Positions 1-6,748 of a stretch of DNA of 13,932 bases are shown here, piece by piece; the stretch's first letter is position 1; each line of letters begins with the position of its first letter. The translations under genes and the position numbers were made by a program. Origin of the DNA: Burkholderiales bacterium (lineage in GTDB: Bacteria > Pseudomonadota > Gammaproteobacteria > Burkholderiales > SG8-39); contig SXNB01000018.1 of assembly GCA_005777205.1 (NCBI GenBank), positions 1 through 13,932 of the forward strand. The letters are read 5' to 3'. The notes beneath the pieces are model-generated. The model saw only the letters and a program-made list of their open reading frames with translations, searched no databases and was not told the DNA's origin.

Positions 1-195
1 GTGCTGCCGCGCCTGCTCGCCGTCGGTGAGGATGTCTAGGCCCGCGACCTCCTGTTCCTTCAGCCATAGCAGCGTCGCGTCGCGCTTGGCCCGGGCGAGG
101 TCCTCGCCCTGCGCGCGCCATTGCGGCCAGAGCTTGTCGGTCTCGGCGAGCCAGCCGGGCTTGGGCAGGCTGCCTGCAATAGTGGTCTCAAACAC
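1..195 (-). CDS. MetE-like cobalamin-independent methionine synthase (N-terminal 65 residues, cut by window edge)
   Basis: The gene reads leftward off the window; only the first 65 codons are visible. The translated start contains TTIAGSLPKPGW (residues 4-15) and QEVAGLDILTDGEQARQ (48-64). These match the N-terminus of short MetE-core proteins (COG0620, UROD/MetE-like barrel), which transfer a methyl group to homocysteine or a related thiol in the cytoplasm. The catalytic zinc ligands lie further downstream and cannot be checked. The start is GTG at 195-193, chosen because a strong GAGGAGG lies 4 bases upstream (200-206) and homologous proteins begin with the same TTIAGS block a few residues in. 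These short forms lack the N-terminal half of classical MetE, and their exact methyl donor is often unproven. It is divergent from the gene at 249, with 53 bases between. The family assignment is firm; the precise substrate is not. Confidence 0.85.
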   Translation of the reverse strand, partial: MFETTIAGSLPKPGWLAETDKLWPQWRAQGEDLARAKRDATLLWLKEQEVAGLDILTDGEQARQH

Positions 196-199
196 GGTG

Positions 200-206
200 C
201 CTCCTC
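200..206 (-). promoter_or_regulatory. Shine-Dalgarno site of the MetE-like gene
   Basis: On the minus strand this reads GAGGAGG, followed by CACC and then the GTG start at 195. It is close to a perfect anti-16S match and is what fixes the GTG as start, since no ATG in frame is nearby. The 4-base spacing is short but identical to that of the hydrolase gene starting at 5167. Confidence 0.75.
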
Positions 207-220
207 AATGGCGCTAATCT

Positions 221-238
221 ACACTTCGGACACTTCGG
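221..238 (+). repeat. Perfect 9-bp tandem duplication between divergent genes
   Basis: ACACTTCGG occurs twice back to back (221-229 and 230-238), ten bases before the ATG at 249 and inside the 53-base gap between the MetE-like gene and the DUF6642-like gene. Two copies in this position could be a small operator or simply replication slippage; two copies do not distinguish these. Confidence 0.6.
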
Positions 239-248
239 GGGGGCATAC

Positions 249-875
249 ATGATTGCGCGAATCGAACGCGCCGCGCCGCGCAAGCTGGTCTGCCTGGAGA
301 CCTACTGGTCCGACCGCTATCCGCACGCATTCCGCGAGCGCTCGGTGCGCCCGTTCTTTGAGGGCCTCGCCGCCCAGCTCGACCCGCCGCTCGCGATTGC
401 CCACCGGTTCATGGATTCCCCGGCCCAGCTGGCGGCCTACACCAAGCGCCGCGAGGGCCTTCTGTGGCGCGATCCAGAGGCCTTCGACACGCCGGTGTAC
501 TACCTTTCGTTTCACGGCTCGCCCGGGAAGATACATACCGCGCTCGCGAAAGTCGGGCCGGTGGCGCTCTGTCGCGCCTTTGCGGGCTGGGGCAAGGGTT
601 ACGACAACCTGGTTTACTTCGGCGCCTGTAGCGTACTGGCCGGAACAAAAGGCGAGCGTTTCGCGAAGGCGTTCCTGAAGTCTTCGGGTAGCCGCGCGAT
701 GCTCGGCTACACCACGGACGTGAACTGGATGGACAGCATGCTTACCGACCTGCTGTTCCTCCGGCGCTTCTACGCGGATGCGGATCCCTGGAAGAACCTG
801 CGCGCCATCCATGAGTCGGTGCTCGCCGACTTCGCCCCGGCCCGAAGCCTCGGCCATACCCTTTACCTGCGCTAG
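249..875 (+). CDS. DUF6642-like protein with caspase/CHAT-like His-Cys signature
   Basis: A 208-residue soluble protein with no signal peptide or membrane segment. It opens with a short strand LVCLETYW (13-20). A hydrophobic strand ending in His-Gly, VYYLSFHGSPG (83-93, His89), is followed by a second strand ending in Cys, LVYFGACSVL (121-130, Cys127). It then has RAMLGYTTDVNWMDSM (149-164). This order resembles proteins I remember as DUF6642. The strand-HG then strand-AC pattern is also the hallmark of caspase-fold (clan CD, C14/CHAT) cysteine peptidases, where the His and Cys form the catalytic dyad. Protease activity is inference. The ATG at 249 is the first in frame; a G-run just upstream is only a weak ribosome site. 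Its TAG stop (873-875) overlaps the stop of the convergent MFS gene by four bases. No partner gene suggests a role. The coding call is firm; the family name is moderately sure. Confidence 0.75.
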   Translation: MIARIERAAPRKLVCLETYWSDRYPHAFRERSVRPFFEGLAAQLDPPLAIAHRFMDSPAQLAAYTKRREGLLWRDPEAFDTPVYYLSFHGSPGKIHTALAKVGPVALCRAFAGWGKGYDNLVYFGACSVLAGTKGERFAKAFLKSSGSRAMLGYTTDVNWMDSMLTDLLFLRRFYADADPWKNLRAIHESVLADFAPARSLGHTLYLR

Positions 876-2098
876 CGCTTCGGTTCCTTCATTGGCAACA
901 GCCACAGCAACACCGCGAGTTGCATCGCTCCAACGATACCGAAGGCCACCGCGTAGCCCTCTGCCGGATAGCGCCCGTCCACCGCGGGCCAAAGGCGAAG
1001 CAGCACGCCCACGCCCCACTGCACGCCGAACGAGGCCAAGAACATGAAGATGTTCGAGGCCGTGATGACGCGACCGGTCAGCTCGCGCGGGAAGTGCTGC
1101 GTGAGAATGGCGTAGGGCAGTGCCGCAGCGCAGGCGCCGAAGCCGTAGACCATAAGCACCAAAGGCGCCCACTCACGCACGCCTGCTGCGATGGCGAAGA
1201 ACGCGAGTACGGCGAGGGCCATGCCGACCTTGAACGCGAGCAGCCGGTTCGCCATGCGATCGGCCAAGATGCCGAACACCACCGAGCCCACCCCGTAGGC
1301 GATGGAACTGGCGAGCAGCGTGTTCGCGACCTGTGGCCGCGTCAGTCCGCCGACGTCGATCAGCCAGGGTGCGAGCCACAGGCCCTGCAGCGCCTGGTAA
1401 GCGCCATGCACCACGATGAGCGCGAGCGCCACGCGCCAGAAGAACACGCTTCTCAGGATGGCGCCGATCTCCGCGAACTGGCGCGACCAGGTCTCTCCCG
1501 CGCCCGGCAGCGGGCGCTCGGGCACGACAAAGAAGATGAGCGCAGAGATTGCAGCCGCGCATGCGGCCAGCACGTAGAACACCATGCGCCAGCCCGCTGC
1601 GCCGGCGATGGCCTCCACCGGGGCGGTGGCCGCCATTGCGCCCAGCGCACCGATGGCGAGTATCCAGCCGTTCAGCGTCGCCAAGCGCGAGAGGGGGAAC
1701 CAGATGGTGAAGCCCTTGATGGCGCCCATCAGGCAGCCCGACACCCCCAGGCCCAGCAGCGCGCGGCCAAGCGCGAGCTCGGTCACGTCGCGCGCGAGGC
1801 CGAAGGCGAGGCCGCCCGCGGCGGCGAAGAGGAGCAGCGTAGCCAGCACCCGCCGCGGCCCGAAGCGGTCGAGCAGCACGCCCAGCGGGATCTGGAACGC
1901 GGCGAACACCAGGAAGTACACGCTGGTGAGCAGGCCCAGGTCCGAGGGCGAGAGCGAGAAATCGGCGGCGATGTCTCGCGCGATGACCGCGTTGACATAG
2001 CGCAGCAGGATTGAAAGGAAGAAGCCGCTCGCGAATGGGATGAAGACAACTGCGATCAGCTTCACCGGCAGCGCGGCGTTGTCCTGGGCGGGATTCAC
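872..2098 (-). CDS. Major facilitator superfamily (MFS) transporter
   Basis: A 408-residue, strongly hydrophobic inner-membrane protein with about 12 predicted transmembrane helices. The first helix starts near residue 13 and the last ends near residue 403. MFS motif A is present in the loop between helices 2 and 3 (PLGVLLDRFGPRRV, 71-84, with Asp77-Arg78). Length is normal for the family. The N-terminus, with RYVNAVIARDIAADF after helix 1, resembles a proteobacterial group of uncharacterised MFS carriers; the substrate cannot be read from sequence. The start is GTG at 2098: a TAG in frame four codons upstream rules out anything longer, and starting here leaves a sensible 11-residue tail before helix 1. 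No strong ribosome site is visible. It lies divergent to the M14/CoA-transferase pair with only 31 bases between starts, so co-regulation and transport of a substrate or product of that pair is a reasonable inference. Confidence 0.9.
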   Translation of the reverse strand: MNPAQDNAALPVKLIAVVFIPFASGFFLSILLRYVNAVIARDIAADFSLSPSDLGLLTSVYFLVFAAFQIPLGVLLDRFGPRRVLATLLLFAAAGGLAFGLARDVTELALGRALLGLGVSGCLMGAIKGFTIWFPLSRLATLNGWILAIGALGAMAATAPVEAIAGAAGWRMVFYVLAACAAAISALIFFVVPERPLPGAGETWSRQFAEIGAILRSVFFWRVALALIVVHGAYQALQGLWLAPWLIDVGGLTRPQVANTLLASSIAYGVGSVVFGILADRMANRLLAFKVGMALAVLAFFAIAAGVREWAPLVLMVYGFGACAAALPYAILTQHFPRELTGRVITASNIFMFLASFGVQWGVGVLLRLWPAVDGRYPAEGYAVAFGIVGAMQLAVLLWLLPMKEPKR

Positions 2099-2129
2099 GG
2101 CTGGATTCTAATGGGGTAGTCTTTGGCGC

Positions 2130-3194
2130 ATGAATCTGGATCATTTCTCCGAAAGCTACGACGACGCACGAGCAAAGTTCCTCGACGCAGCGCGCGCGGC
2201 CGGCGCCAGCGTGACGAACTATCCGCATCCGCTGGGCGGTGGCCTGCACCTCGACGTCGCCGTCCAGGGGCCGAAGGATGCGGCGAACGTCCTCGTCATC
2301 GGCAGCGGCACCCATGGCATCGAGGGCTTCTCCGGCTCCGCGGCGCAGACCGCTTGGCTCGCGTCGGCACCGACGCTGCCTGCGGACACCGCGATCGCGT
2401 TCTTCCATGCCCACAATCCCTGGGGCTTCCGGCACCGCACGCGGGTCACCGAGGACAACGTCGATCTAAACCGCAACTTCGTGGACTTCGCCTCGCCGCC
2501 GCCGAATCCGGGCTACGCCGAGATCCATCCGAACATCACACCAGAGACTTGGAACGACGCCAGCCTCGCTGCCGCATTTCGTTGGCTGGACGGTTACCGG
2601 GAGAAGATCGGCGAGAAGGCTTTTTCCAACGCCTACAACGGCGGACAGTACAGCCATGCCGACGGCATCTTCTACGGCGGTGCGCGGCGGCAGTGGTCGC
2701 GTGACGCGTTTCTTGCCGCGGCACGGGCGCACGTGGGTCATGCGAAGCGCGCCGCGCTGGTGGACTTCCATACCGGCATCGGGCCTTACCTTGAGCACGT
2801 CTACGTCGGCTTTGCGGTTCCCGGCTCGCCGCTGTGGGAACGCTGCCGCGCTTGGTGGGGCGAGCGCGCAGTGAACGGGCAGGGCATCACGCACAAGGCG
2901 CTCGCGGACTACAAAGGCATCCTGACCGACGCCTTCATCGCTGAGCTGCCGAAGGCGGAAGTGACGACGACGGTGGTGGAATTCGGCACCCGGCCTCGCG
3001 TCGAGATGCAGCGCGCCGGCATGGCGCAGCGCTGGATGCGCTTCCACGGCGCGAAGCATCCGGAGCGGCTGAAGCAGGTCCAGGCGGAGTACGACGAGGC
3101 CTTCTACCCGTCGGACCCGAAGTGGCGCGCGGCGGCGCTGGAGCAATCGCGCGAGATCATCGCGCGGGGGGTGGCGGGGGTCAGTGCGGCATGA
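2130..3194 (+). CDS. DUF2817 / M14-type zinc carboxypeptidase-like protein
   Basis: A 354-residue protein without signal peptide, so probably cytoplasmic. The metallocarboxypeptidase elements appear in order: the zinc-binding HxxE in GTHGIEGFSG (60-69; His62, Glu65), an Asn-Arg substrate-carboxylate motif in VDLNRNF (111-117), the third zinc ligand in DFHTGIG (212-218; His214) and a catalytic Glu in TTVVEFGT (280-287; Glu284). All expected catalytic residues are present, so it should be active. DUF2817 proteins belong to the M14 clan and include amidohydrolase-like members; the substrate is unknown and need not be a peptide. The ATG at 2130 has no strong ribosome site; a TCTAAT hexamer at 2107-2112 could be a -10 element but lacks a well-spaced -35. 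The stop codon overlaps the ATG of the CoA-transferase gene (ATGA, 3191-3194), which suggests coupled translation. Confidence 0.88.
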   Translation: MNLDHFSESYDDARAKFLDAARAAGASVTNYPHPLGGGLHLDVAVQGPKDAANVLVIGSGTHGIEGFSGSAAQTAWLASAPTLPADTAIAFFHAHNPWGFRHRTRVTEDNVDLNRNFVDFASPPPNPGYAEIHPNITPETWNDASLAAAFRWLDGYREKIGEKAFSNAYNGGQYSHADGIFYGGARRQWSRDAFLAAARAHVGHAKRAALVDFHTGIGPYLEHVYVGFAVPGSPLWERCRAWWGERAVNGQGITHKALADYKGILTDAFIAELPKAEVTTTVVEFGTRPRVEMQRAGMAQRWMRFHGAKHPERLKQVQAEYDEAFYPSDPKWRAAALEQSREIIARGVAGVSAA

Positions 3195-4375
3195 GCGGCT
3201 CCCTGCAGGGTGTCCGCGTGCTGGATCTCACCGCCATGATCTCGGGGCCGTATTGCACGCGGCTGCTTGCGGACATGGGTGCCCAGGTCATCAAGGTGGA
3301 ACCTCCGGATGGCGACCTGATGCGGCAGCGCCAGCCGCTGCGTGAGGGCGCGGACGGCACGCACAGCGCCTATTTCGGCAACCTCAATGCCGGCAAGCGC
3401 AGCTTGTGCGTGGACCTTCGACAGGAGCCGGGCCGGGTGCTGGTGCGGGAACTCGCAGCGCAGTCTGACGTCGTGGTGGAGAATTTCCGGCCCGGCGTGA
3501 TCGCCCGCGTCGGGCTGGACTACGCCGCGCTGGTGGCGCTAAACCCGAACCTGGTGTGGTGCTCCATATCCGGCTTCGGCCAGAAGGGATCCGAATCCAG
3601 CCGGCCCGCCTACGCCATGATCGTGCATGCGATGAGCGGCTTCGACCTCGCTAACCTGGCTTACCAGGAAGGGTTGGACCGGCCGCCCAACACGGGGATC
3701 TTCATTGCTGACATCCTCAGCGGCACGCATGCGTTCGGCGCCATCTGCGCCGCACTGGCCCGGCGCGGGATGGGAGGGGGCGGTGAGTTCATAGACCTCG
3801 CCATGATGGATGCCATGCTGGGCCTGCTGCCCTACGAGATCGCCGAAGCGCAGTTCTCCGGCACGAAGAAGCGCTTCCTCTACCGGCCGACGAAGGCGCG
3901 CGATGGATTCGTGATCCTGGCGCCGGTCAGCCAGGGGAATTTTGAGGATATGGCGCGCGCCGCCGGCCACGCGGAGTGGATCGCCGAACCGCGCTTTGCT
4001 ACCAATGCGGCGCGCGAGAAGAACTGGGACGAGCTCATGGCCGCGCTGGACGACTGGGCGGCGGACAAGTCGGCGTTGGAGTGCGAGCGCGCGATGACCG
4101 GGGGCGGGGTGCCGTGCTCGCGCTATCTTACCGTCGAGGACGCGATGGCGCTGCCGTACGCCGGCGAGCGCGGCACCTTCAGCACGGTTCGCGATGGGGC
4201 CGGTGAATTCAAGGTGACGAACGCGCCCTTCCGCATGGCGCGGGCCGGCAACGTGGGCCAGACCACCGTTCCCACGCTGGGCGAGGGCAATCGCGACCTC
4301 GCCGCGAAGTTGGGTCGCTCCCCCGCCGAAATCGCCCGCCTCGAAGCGGATGGGGTGCTGTGCGGGAAGCGCTGA
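3191..4375 (+). CDS. Family III CoA-transferase (CaiB/BaiF type)
   Basis: A 394-residue protein that moves CoA from an acyl-CoA donor to a carboxylic acid, normally as a dimer of interlaced rings in the cytoplasm. Family features: N-terminal GVRVLDLTAMISGPYCTRLL (7-26), the DMGAQVIKVEPPDGD block (28-42), VVVENFRPGV (94-103), and FIADILSG (171-178) with Asp174 aligning with the catalytic aspartate that forms the mixed anhydride. The frame is open further upstream, but the ATG at 3191 is the right start because it gives the standard N-terminus and forms an ATGA overlap with the stop of the M14 gene. Length is normal. Formyl-CoA, succinyl-CoA and carnitine-type members cannot be told apart here, and many genomes of this lineage carry dozens of paralogues. 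Context suggests it activates an acid released by the upstream hydrolase, which is inference. Confidence 0.92.
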   Translation: MSGSLQGVRVLDLTAMISGPYCTRLLADMGAQVIKVEPPDGDLMRQRQPLREGADGTHSAYFGNLNAGKRSLCVDLRQEPGRVLVRELAAQSDVVVENFRPGVIARVGLDYAALVALNPNLVWCSISGFGQKGSESSRPAYAMIVHAMSGFDLANLAYQEGLDRPPNTGIFIADILSGTHAFGAICAALARRGMGGGGEFIDLAMMDAMLGLLPYEIAEAQFSGTKKRFLYRPTKARDGFVILAPVSQGNFEDMARAAGHAEWIAEPRFATNAAREKNWDELMAALDDWAADKSALECERAMTGGGVPCSRYLTVEDAMALPYAGERGTFSTVRDGAGEFKVTNAPFRMARAGNVGQTTVPTLGEGNRDLAAKLGRSPAEIARLEADGVLCGKR

Positions 4376-4381
4376 CCGCCC

Positions 4382-5167
4382 TCAGGCGGCAAGGAACGCC
4401 CGCAGCGCTCGCGTAAAGCCGTCGGGCTGCTCCAGGTTCGCCAGGTGCGCCGCCTGCGGCAGCACCACCAGCTTCGAGCCGGGCGCGTTGTCGTGGATTT
4501 CCTGCGCCATGGACACCGGCGTGCCCGGATCGTCAGCGCCGACGATTACCAGGATCGGGCAGCGGATGTCCTTCAGCCGCGCCGTGAGGTTGATCTTGGG
4601 CAACGCGTGGCTGCAGCCGGCGTAGCCCGCCGCCGGCGTGGCGAGGATCAGTTTGCGGATGCCGTCGACGACCGCCGGGTTTTTCTCGCGGAACGGCGCA
4701 GTGAACCAGCGCTCCAGCGTTGGCTGCGCCAGCGGCGCCATGCCGTTCGCCTCCGCGATCTTGATTCGGTCGGCCCACAACGGTACCGCTTCCGGCGGAT
4801 AGCGACAGGTGGTGTCGGCGAGCGCGAGCTTCGTGAACACGCCCGGGTACTTGAGGGCGAAGGTCTGGCCGATCATGCCCCCCATGGATAGGCCGCAATA
4901 GGTAGTCCGCGCGATGCCGAGGTGGTCGAGCAGCGCCCTCAGGTCGTCGGCCAGCATGTCGAGCGTATAGGCGCCTTTGGGCGCCTCGGTGGCACCGTGT
5001 CCACGGGTGTCGTACGCAAGAATGCGGTACTCATCCTTCAGCGCCGCAATCTGCGGGTCCCACATCCGACTGCTGCAGGCGAGGGAATGGCTGAGCACCA
5101 GCCAAGGTGCGCCTTCCTTGCCGTGGAGCTCGTAGTAGGTCTCGATACCGTTCGTCTTTGCTTTCAT
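4382..5167 (-). CDS. Alpha/beta hydrolase, 3-oxoadipate enol-lactonase-like
   Basis: A 261-residue cytoplasmic alpha/beta hydrolase. The oxyanion segment LVLSHSLACS (23-32) is followed by YDTRGHGATEAP (52-63), the nucleophile elbow CGLSMGGMIG (91-100; Ser94), the acid GADDPGTP (210-217; Asp212 or Asp213) and the catalytic His in AAHLANLEQP (239-248; His241). The DTRGHG and GLSMGG elements and the length fit the PcaD family, which hydrolyses beta-ketoadipate enol-lactone. No other protocatechuate-pathway gene is present, so a different ester or lactone is equally possible and I give no symbol. A GTG lies one codon earlier (5170), but the ATG at 5167 is preferred because the AGGAGG at 5172-5177 would be only one base from the GTG. 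The gene follows the phosphodiesterase gene by eight bases, with the ribosome site fused to that gene's TAG stop. It converges on the CoA-transferase gene with a six-base gap. Confidence 0.85.
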   Translation of the reverse strand: MKAKTNGIETYYELHGKEGAPWLVLSHSLACSSRMWDPQIAALKDEYRILAYDTRGHGATEAPKGAYTLDMLADDLRALLDHLGIARTTYCGLSMGGMIGQTFALKYPGVFTKLALADTTCRYPPEAVPLWADRIKIAEANGMAPLAQPTLERWFTAPFREKNPAVVDGIRKLILATPAAGYAGCSHALPKINLTARLKDIRCPILVIVGADDPGTPVSMAQEIHDNAPGSKLVVLPQAAHLANLEQPDGFTRALRAFLAA

Positions 5168-5171
5168 CACG

Positions 5172-5177
5172 CCTCCT
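5172..5177 (-). promoter_or_regulatory. Shine-Dalgarno site overlapping the upstream stop codon
   Basis: The minus strand reads TAGGAGGCGTGATG: the TAG ends the phosphodiesterase gene, its last bases belong to the AGGAGG, and the ATG starts the hydrolase at 5167. This arrangement suggests that ribosomes finishing the first gene re-initiate on the second, and it selects the ATG over the GTG at 5170. Confidence 0.7.
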
Positions 5178-6324
5178 ATGCCGTGGCGACGACGAGTGGA
5201 ATGAGCATTTCCGCCCGTGTTGCGCCGCCGTGGTTGCCAATGTGAAGGTGGCGGGGCTCACCCATCACCCAGTCCTTGAGCGTCCAGTCGTCCATCATCA
5301 GGATCGCAACATCGCCGATGCGCTCGGCGAAGCGCGGATGCGGGATTCCGGTCCCAAACCAGCCCTCATCCTGCAGTTCGCGGCTGGCGCGCACTTCGGC
5401 GCGGTCGCCCAGCCAGTCCCGTGCCTTCGCCATGAATTCCCGCGCCGAATGCGCGTGGGCAAAGACGATGCGCCGTTCGCCGCAAAGCGGGAAGCGCAGC
5501 ATCGCCGCCAGCGCCGTCGGCAGGCTGAGGGAGCGTTCCGAAGGGCTGTCCATGAAGCCGTGGTCGGCCGTGACGACCACGAGCGTGTCGGTTCCCGCCA
5601 GCGATTCCAGCAGCGCAGCGAAGGCGCGGTCCACTTCCGCGAAGTGTTGGCGCACCGGGTCGCTCCCAACGCCGTTCTCGTGCGACAGCCTGTCGAACAG
5701 CGGCCAGTACGAGTAGATAAACTTGCGCTCGGGCCCAGATTTCGCCGCGGCGGCGATCTCCGCCATCAGCTCCTCCAGCCGGTCGTAGGGGCGGCGTTCG
5801 GCGCGACCGCAATGGTGCAGGTTGTAGATGGAATCGATGATGCTGCGCTCGGTGACCACCACCGGGCGCGAGGCCAGGCCATCGAGCAGCGGTGCCTCGC
5901 GAAACAGGCGCCGGCTGCTCGCGGGGATCGGGCGCGCCTCGCCGCGGCGGCGGAAGGGCAACGGCGCGCCAACGCAGCCGGCTTCGCCGAAATAGGTGAA
6001 CCACCCGGTGAGGCCGTGCTCGATGGGCGAGGCCCCGGTGTACGAGGTCGTGATCGCTGTTGCGGTAGTGGAGGGGAAAACCGCGCTGATGGGCTTCCGA
6101 CGGTGGCTGTACAGCGCTCCGCCGGGGCCGTAGGCGCGCACGTACTGGTCGCCCAGGCCGTCCACGATCAGCAGCACCAGGTTAGTCGCGCTGCGCAGTT
6201 CGCGCTGTGAGAGCGAGGCCAGCGGCGCATGGCGCGGCCGCCCGCCCGAGGCTTCGACCAGTGAAGCCATCAGGTTGAGGAAACCGTTGCCGGCGTAATC
6301 GGGTATGAACCAGGGAGCGTGCAT
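5176..6324 (-). CDS. Alkaline-phosphatase-superfamily phosphodiesterase/pyrophosphatase-like protein
   Basis: A 382-residue protein of the type I phosphodiesterase/nucleotide pyrophosphatase group. It has no evident signal peptide, so it is probably cytoplasmic. The two-metal site of the superfamily is complete: LLIVDGLGD (51-59; Asp55), a Thr/Ser nucleophile segment VFPSTTATA (82-90), YWPLFDRLSHE (206-216; Asp211 and His215), VVTADHGFMDS (250-260; Asp254-His255), and a last metal His in HIGNHGG (361-367; His365). Members hydrolyse phosphodiester or pyrophosphate bonds of nucleotides, phospholipids or phosphonates; the substrate cannot be chosen from sequence. The ATG at 6324 has a weak GGGGGC upstream. 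It sits 24 bases after the DUF3567 gene and eight bases before the alpha/beta hydrolase gene, so the three may share a transcript. It is not a sulfatase: the Cys/Ser-x-Pro-x-Arg motif is absent. Confidence 0.85.
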   Translation of the reverse strand: MHAPWFIPDYAGNGFLNLMASLVEASGGRPRHAPLASLSQRELRSATNLVLLIVDGLGDQYVRAYGPGGALYSHRRKPISAVFPSTTATAITTSYTGASPIEHGLTGWFTYFGEAGCVGAPLPFRRRGEARPIPASSRRLFREAPLLDGLASRPVVVTERSIIDSIYNLHHCGRAERRPYDRLEELMAEIAAAAKSGPERKFIYSYWPLFDRLSHENGVGSDPVRQHFAEVDRAFAALLESLAGTDTLVVVTADHGFMDSPSERSLSLPTALAAMLRFPLCGERRIVFAHAHSAREFMAKARDWLGDRAEVRASRELQDEGWFGTGIPHPRFAERIGDVAILMMDDWTLKDWVMGEPRHLHIGNHGGATRAEMLIPLVVATA

Positions 6325-6348
6325 TGCCCCCGATGCTAGCGGAATTCC

Positions 6349-6588
6349 CTATTGCAACGACACCGGGTTATTCAGCAATGCATCGTAATGGGTGAGGAAT
6401 TCATCCACCGATTTAGTACTCGGTTCGGGGTCCTCGCTAGCGAGGTTCGCCATGTGGGCGCGGAACTTGGACTCCACCGCGCCTTCAAGAAACCCTCCGC
6501 GGCCGGTGGTCTTGTCCACCAGTTCGATCCCCGCGCAGCCGGGAAACTCCACCACATAGAAGTTCGCGCTGCTGTACATGACATTCAT
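6349..6588 (-). CDS. DUF3567 family protein
   Basis: A 79-residue soluble protein. It starts MNVMYSSANFYVVEFPGC and has EIVDK-like (ELVDKTTGRGGFLEGA) and C-terminal SVDEFLTHYDALLNNPV elements, which is the layout of DUF3567, a family of unknown function that I know mainly from Burkholderiales. Length is typical. An in-frame GTG lies two codons earlier (6594), but the ATG at 6588 gives the family's usual MN-x-x-Y start. No strong ribosome site is seen for either. Its promoter should lie in the 160-base gap shared with the divergent gene at 6749. As the first gene of the minus-strand block it may be cotranscribed with the phosphodiesterase gene 24 bases downstream. The lineage value is high; the function is unknown. 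Confidence 0.85.
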   Translation of the reverse strand: MNVMYSSANFYVVEFPGCAGIELVDKTTGRGGFLEGAVESKFRAHMANLASEDPEPSTKSVDEFLTHYDALLNNPVSLQ

Positions 6589-6707
6589 GGCCACTTTTTG
6601 GTGAGGTCAACTACGCCTTCAAGTTCATTCTGGACGAACACCCATGAACGCGCCTTGCCGCAGGTCCGTTGACGAGCGCCGCCGGTCGCTTTCCAGCTAT
6701 GGCCGCG

Positions 6708-6716
6708 TGATAAAAT
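6708..6716 (+). promoter_or_regulatory. Candidate extended -10 promoter element
   Basis: TGATAAAAT is an extended -10 (TGn followed by TAAAAT, five of six bases of the consensus). It is AT-rich and stands out in this GC-rich gap. It would start transcription near 6723 and leave a leader of about 25 bases before the ATG at 6749. The only -35-like hexamer (TTTCCA at 6690-6695) is spaced 15 bases, which is short, but extended -10 promoters tolerate that. If correct it excludes the alternative ATG at 6719. Confidence 0.35.
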
Positions 6717-6748
6717 GTATGTCTATATCCCCCTGGAAACCAGCCGCC

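Noticed and set aside
920..2014. A 364-codon plus-strand open frame
   Set aside because: It is antisense to the MFS gene, rich in His, Arg, Gln and Glu, and shows no family motif; such frames are expected opposite GC3-biased genes.
1173..2435. A 420-codon minus-strand open frame across the MFS/M14 divergent region
   Set aside because: It runs in another frame through both the MFS gene and the antisense of the M14 gene; the sequence is Arg/Ala/Gly-rich and without motifs.
4376..4381. A terminator between the convergent CoA-transferase and hydrolase genes
   Set aside because: Only six bases separate the stops and no hairpin followed by T-run is seen; the convergent junctions at 872-875 and 10383-10388 likewise show none.
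5107..6210. A 367-codon plus-strand open frame
   Set aside because: It is antisense to the phosphodiesterase, which has a complete set of catalytic residues; the antisense product has shadow-type composition.
6579..6646. A short plus-strand stretch that looks coding (VNYAFKFILDEHP then stop) in the 6589-6748 gap
   Set aside because: About a dozen codons with high GC3 are too few to call a gene remnant, and part overlaps the DUF3567 start on the other strand.
6669..6674. TTGACG as a -35 box for the gene at 6749
   Set aside because: It is 36 bases from the TAAAAT at 6711, far outside the usual 16-18 base spacing.
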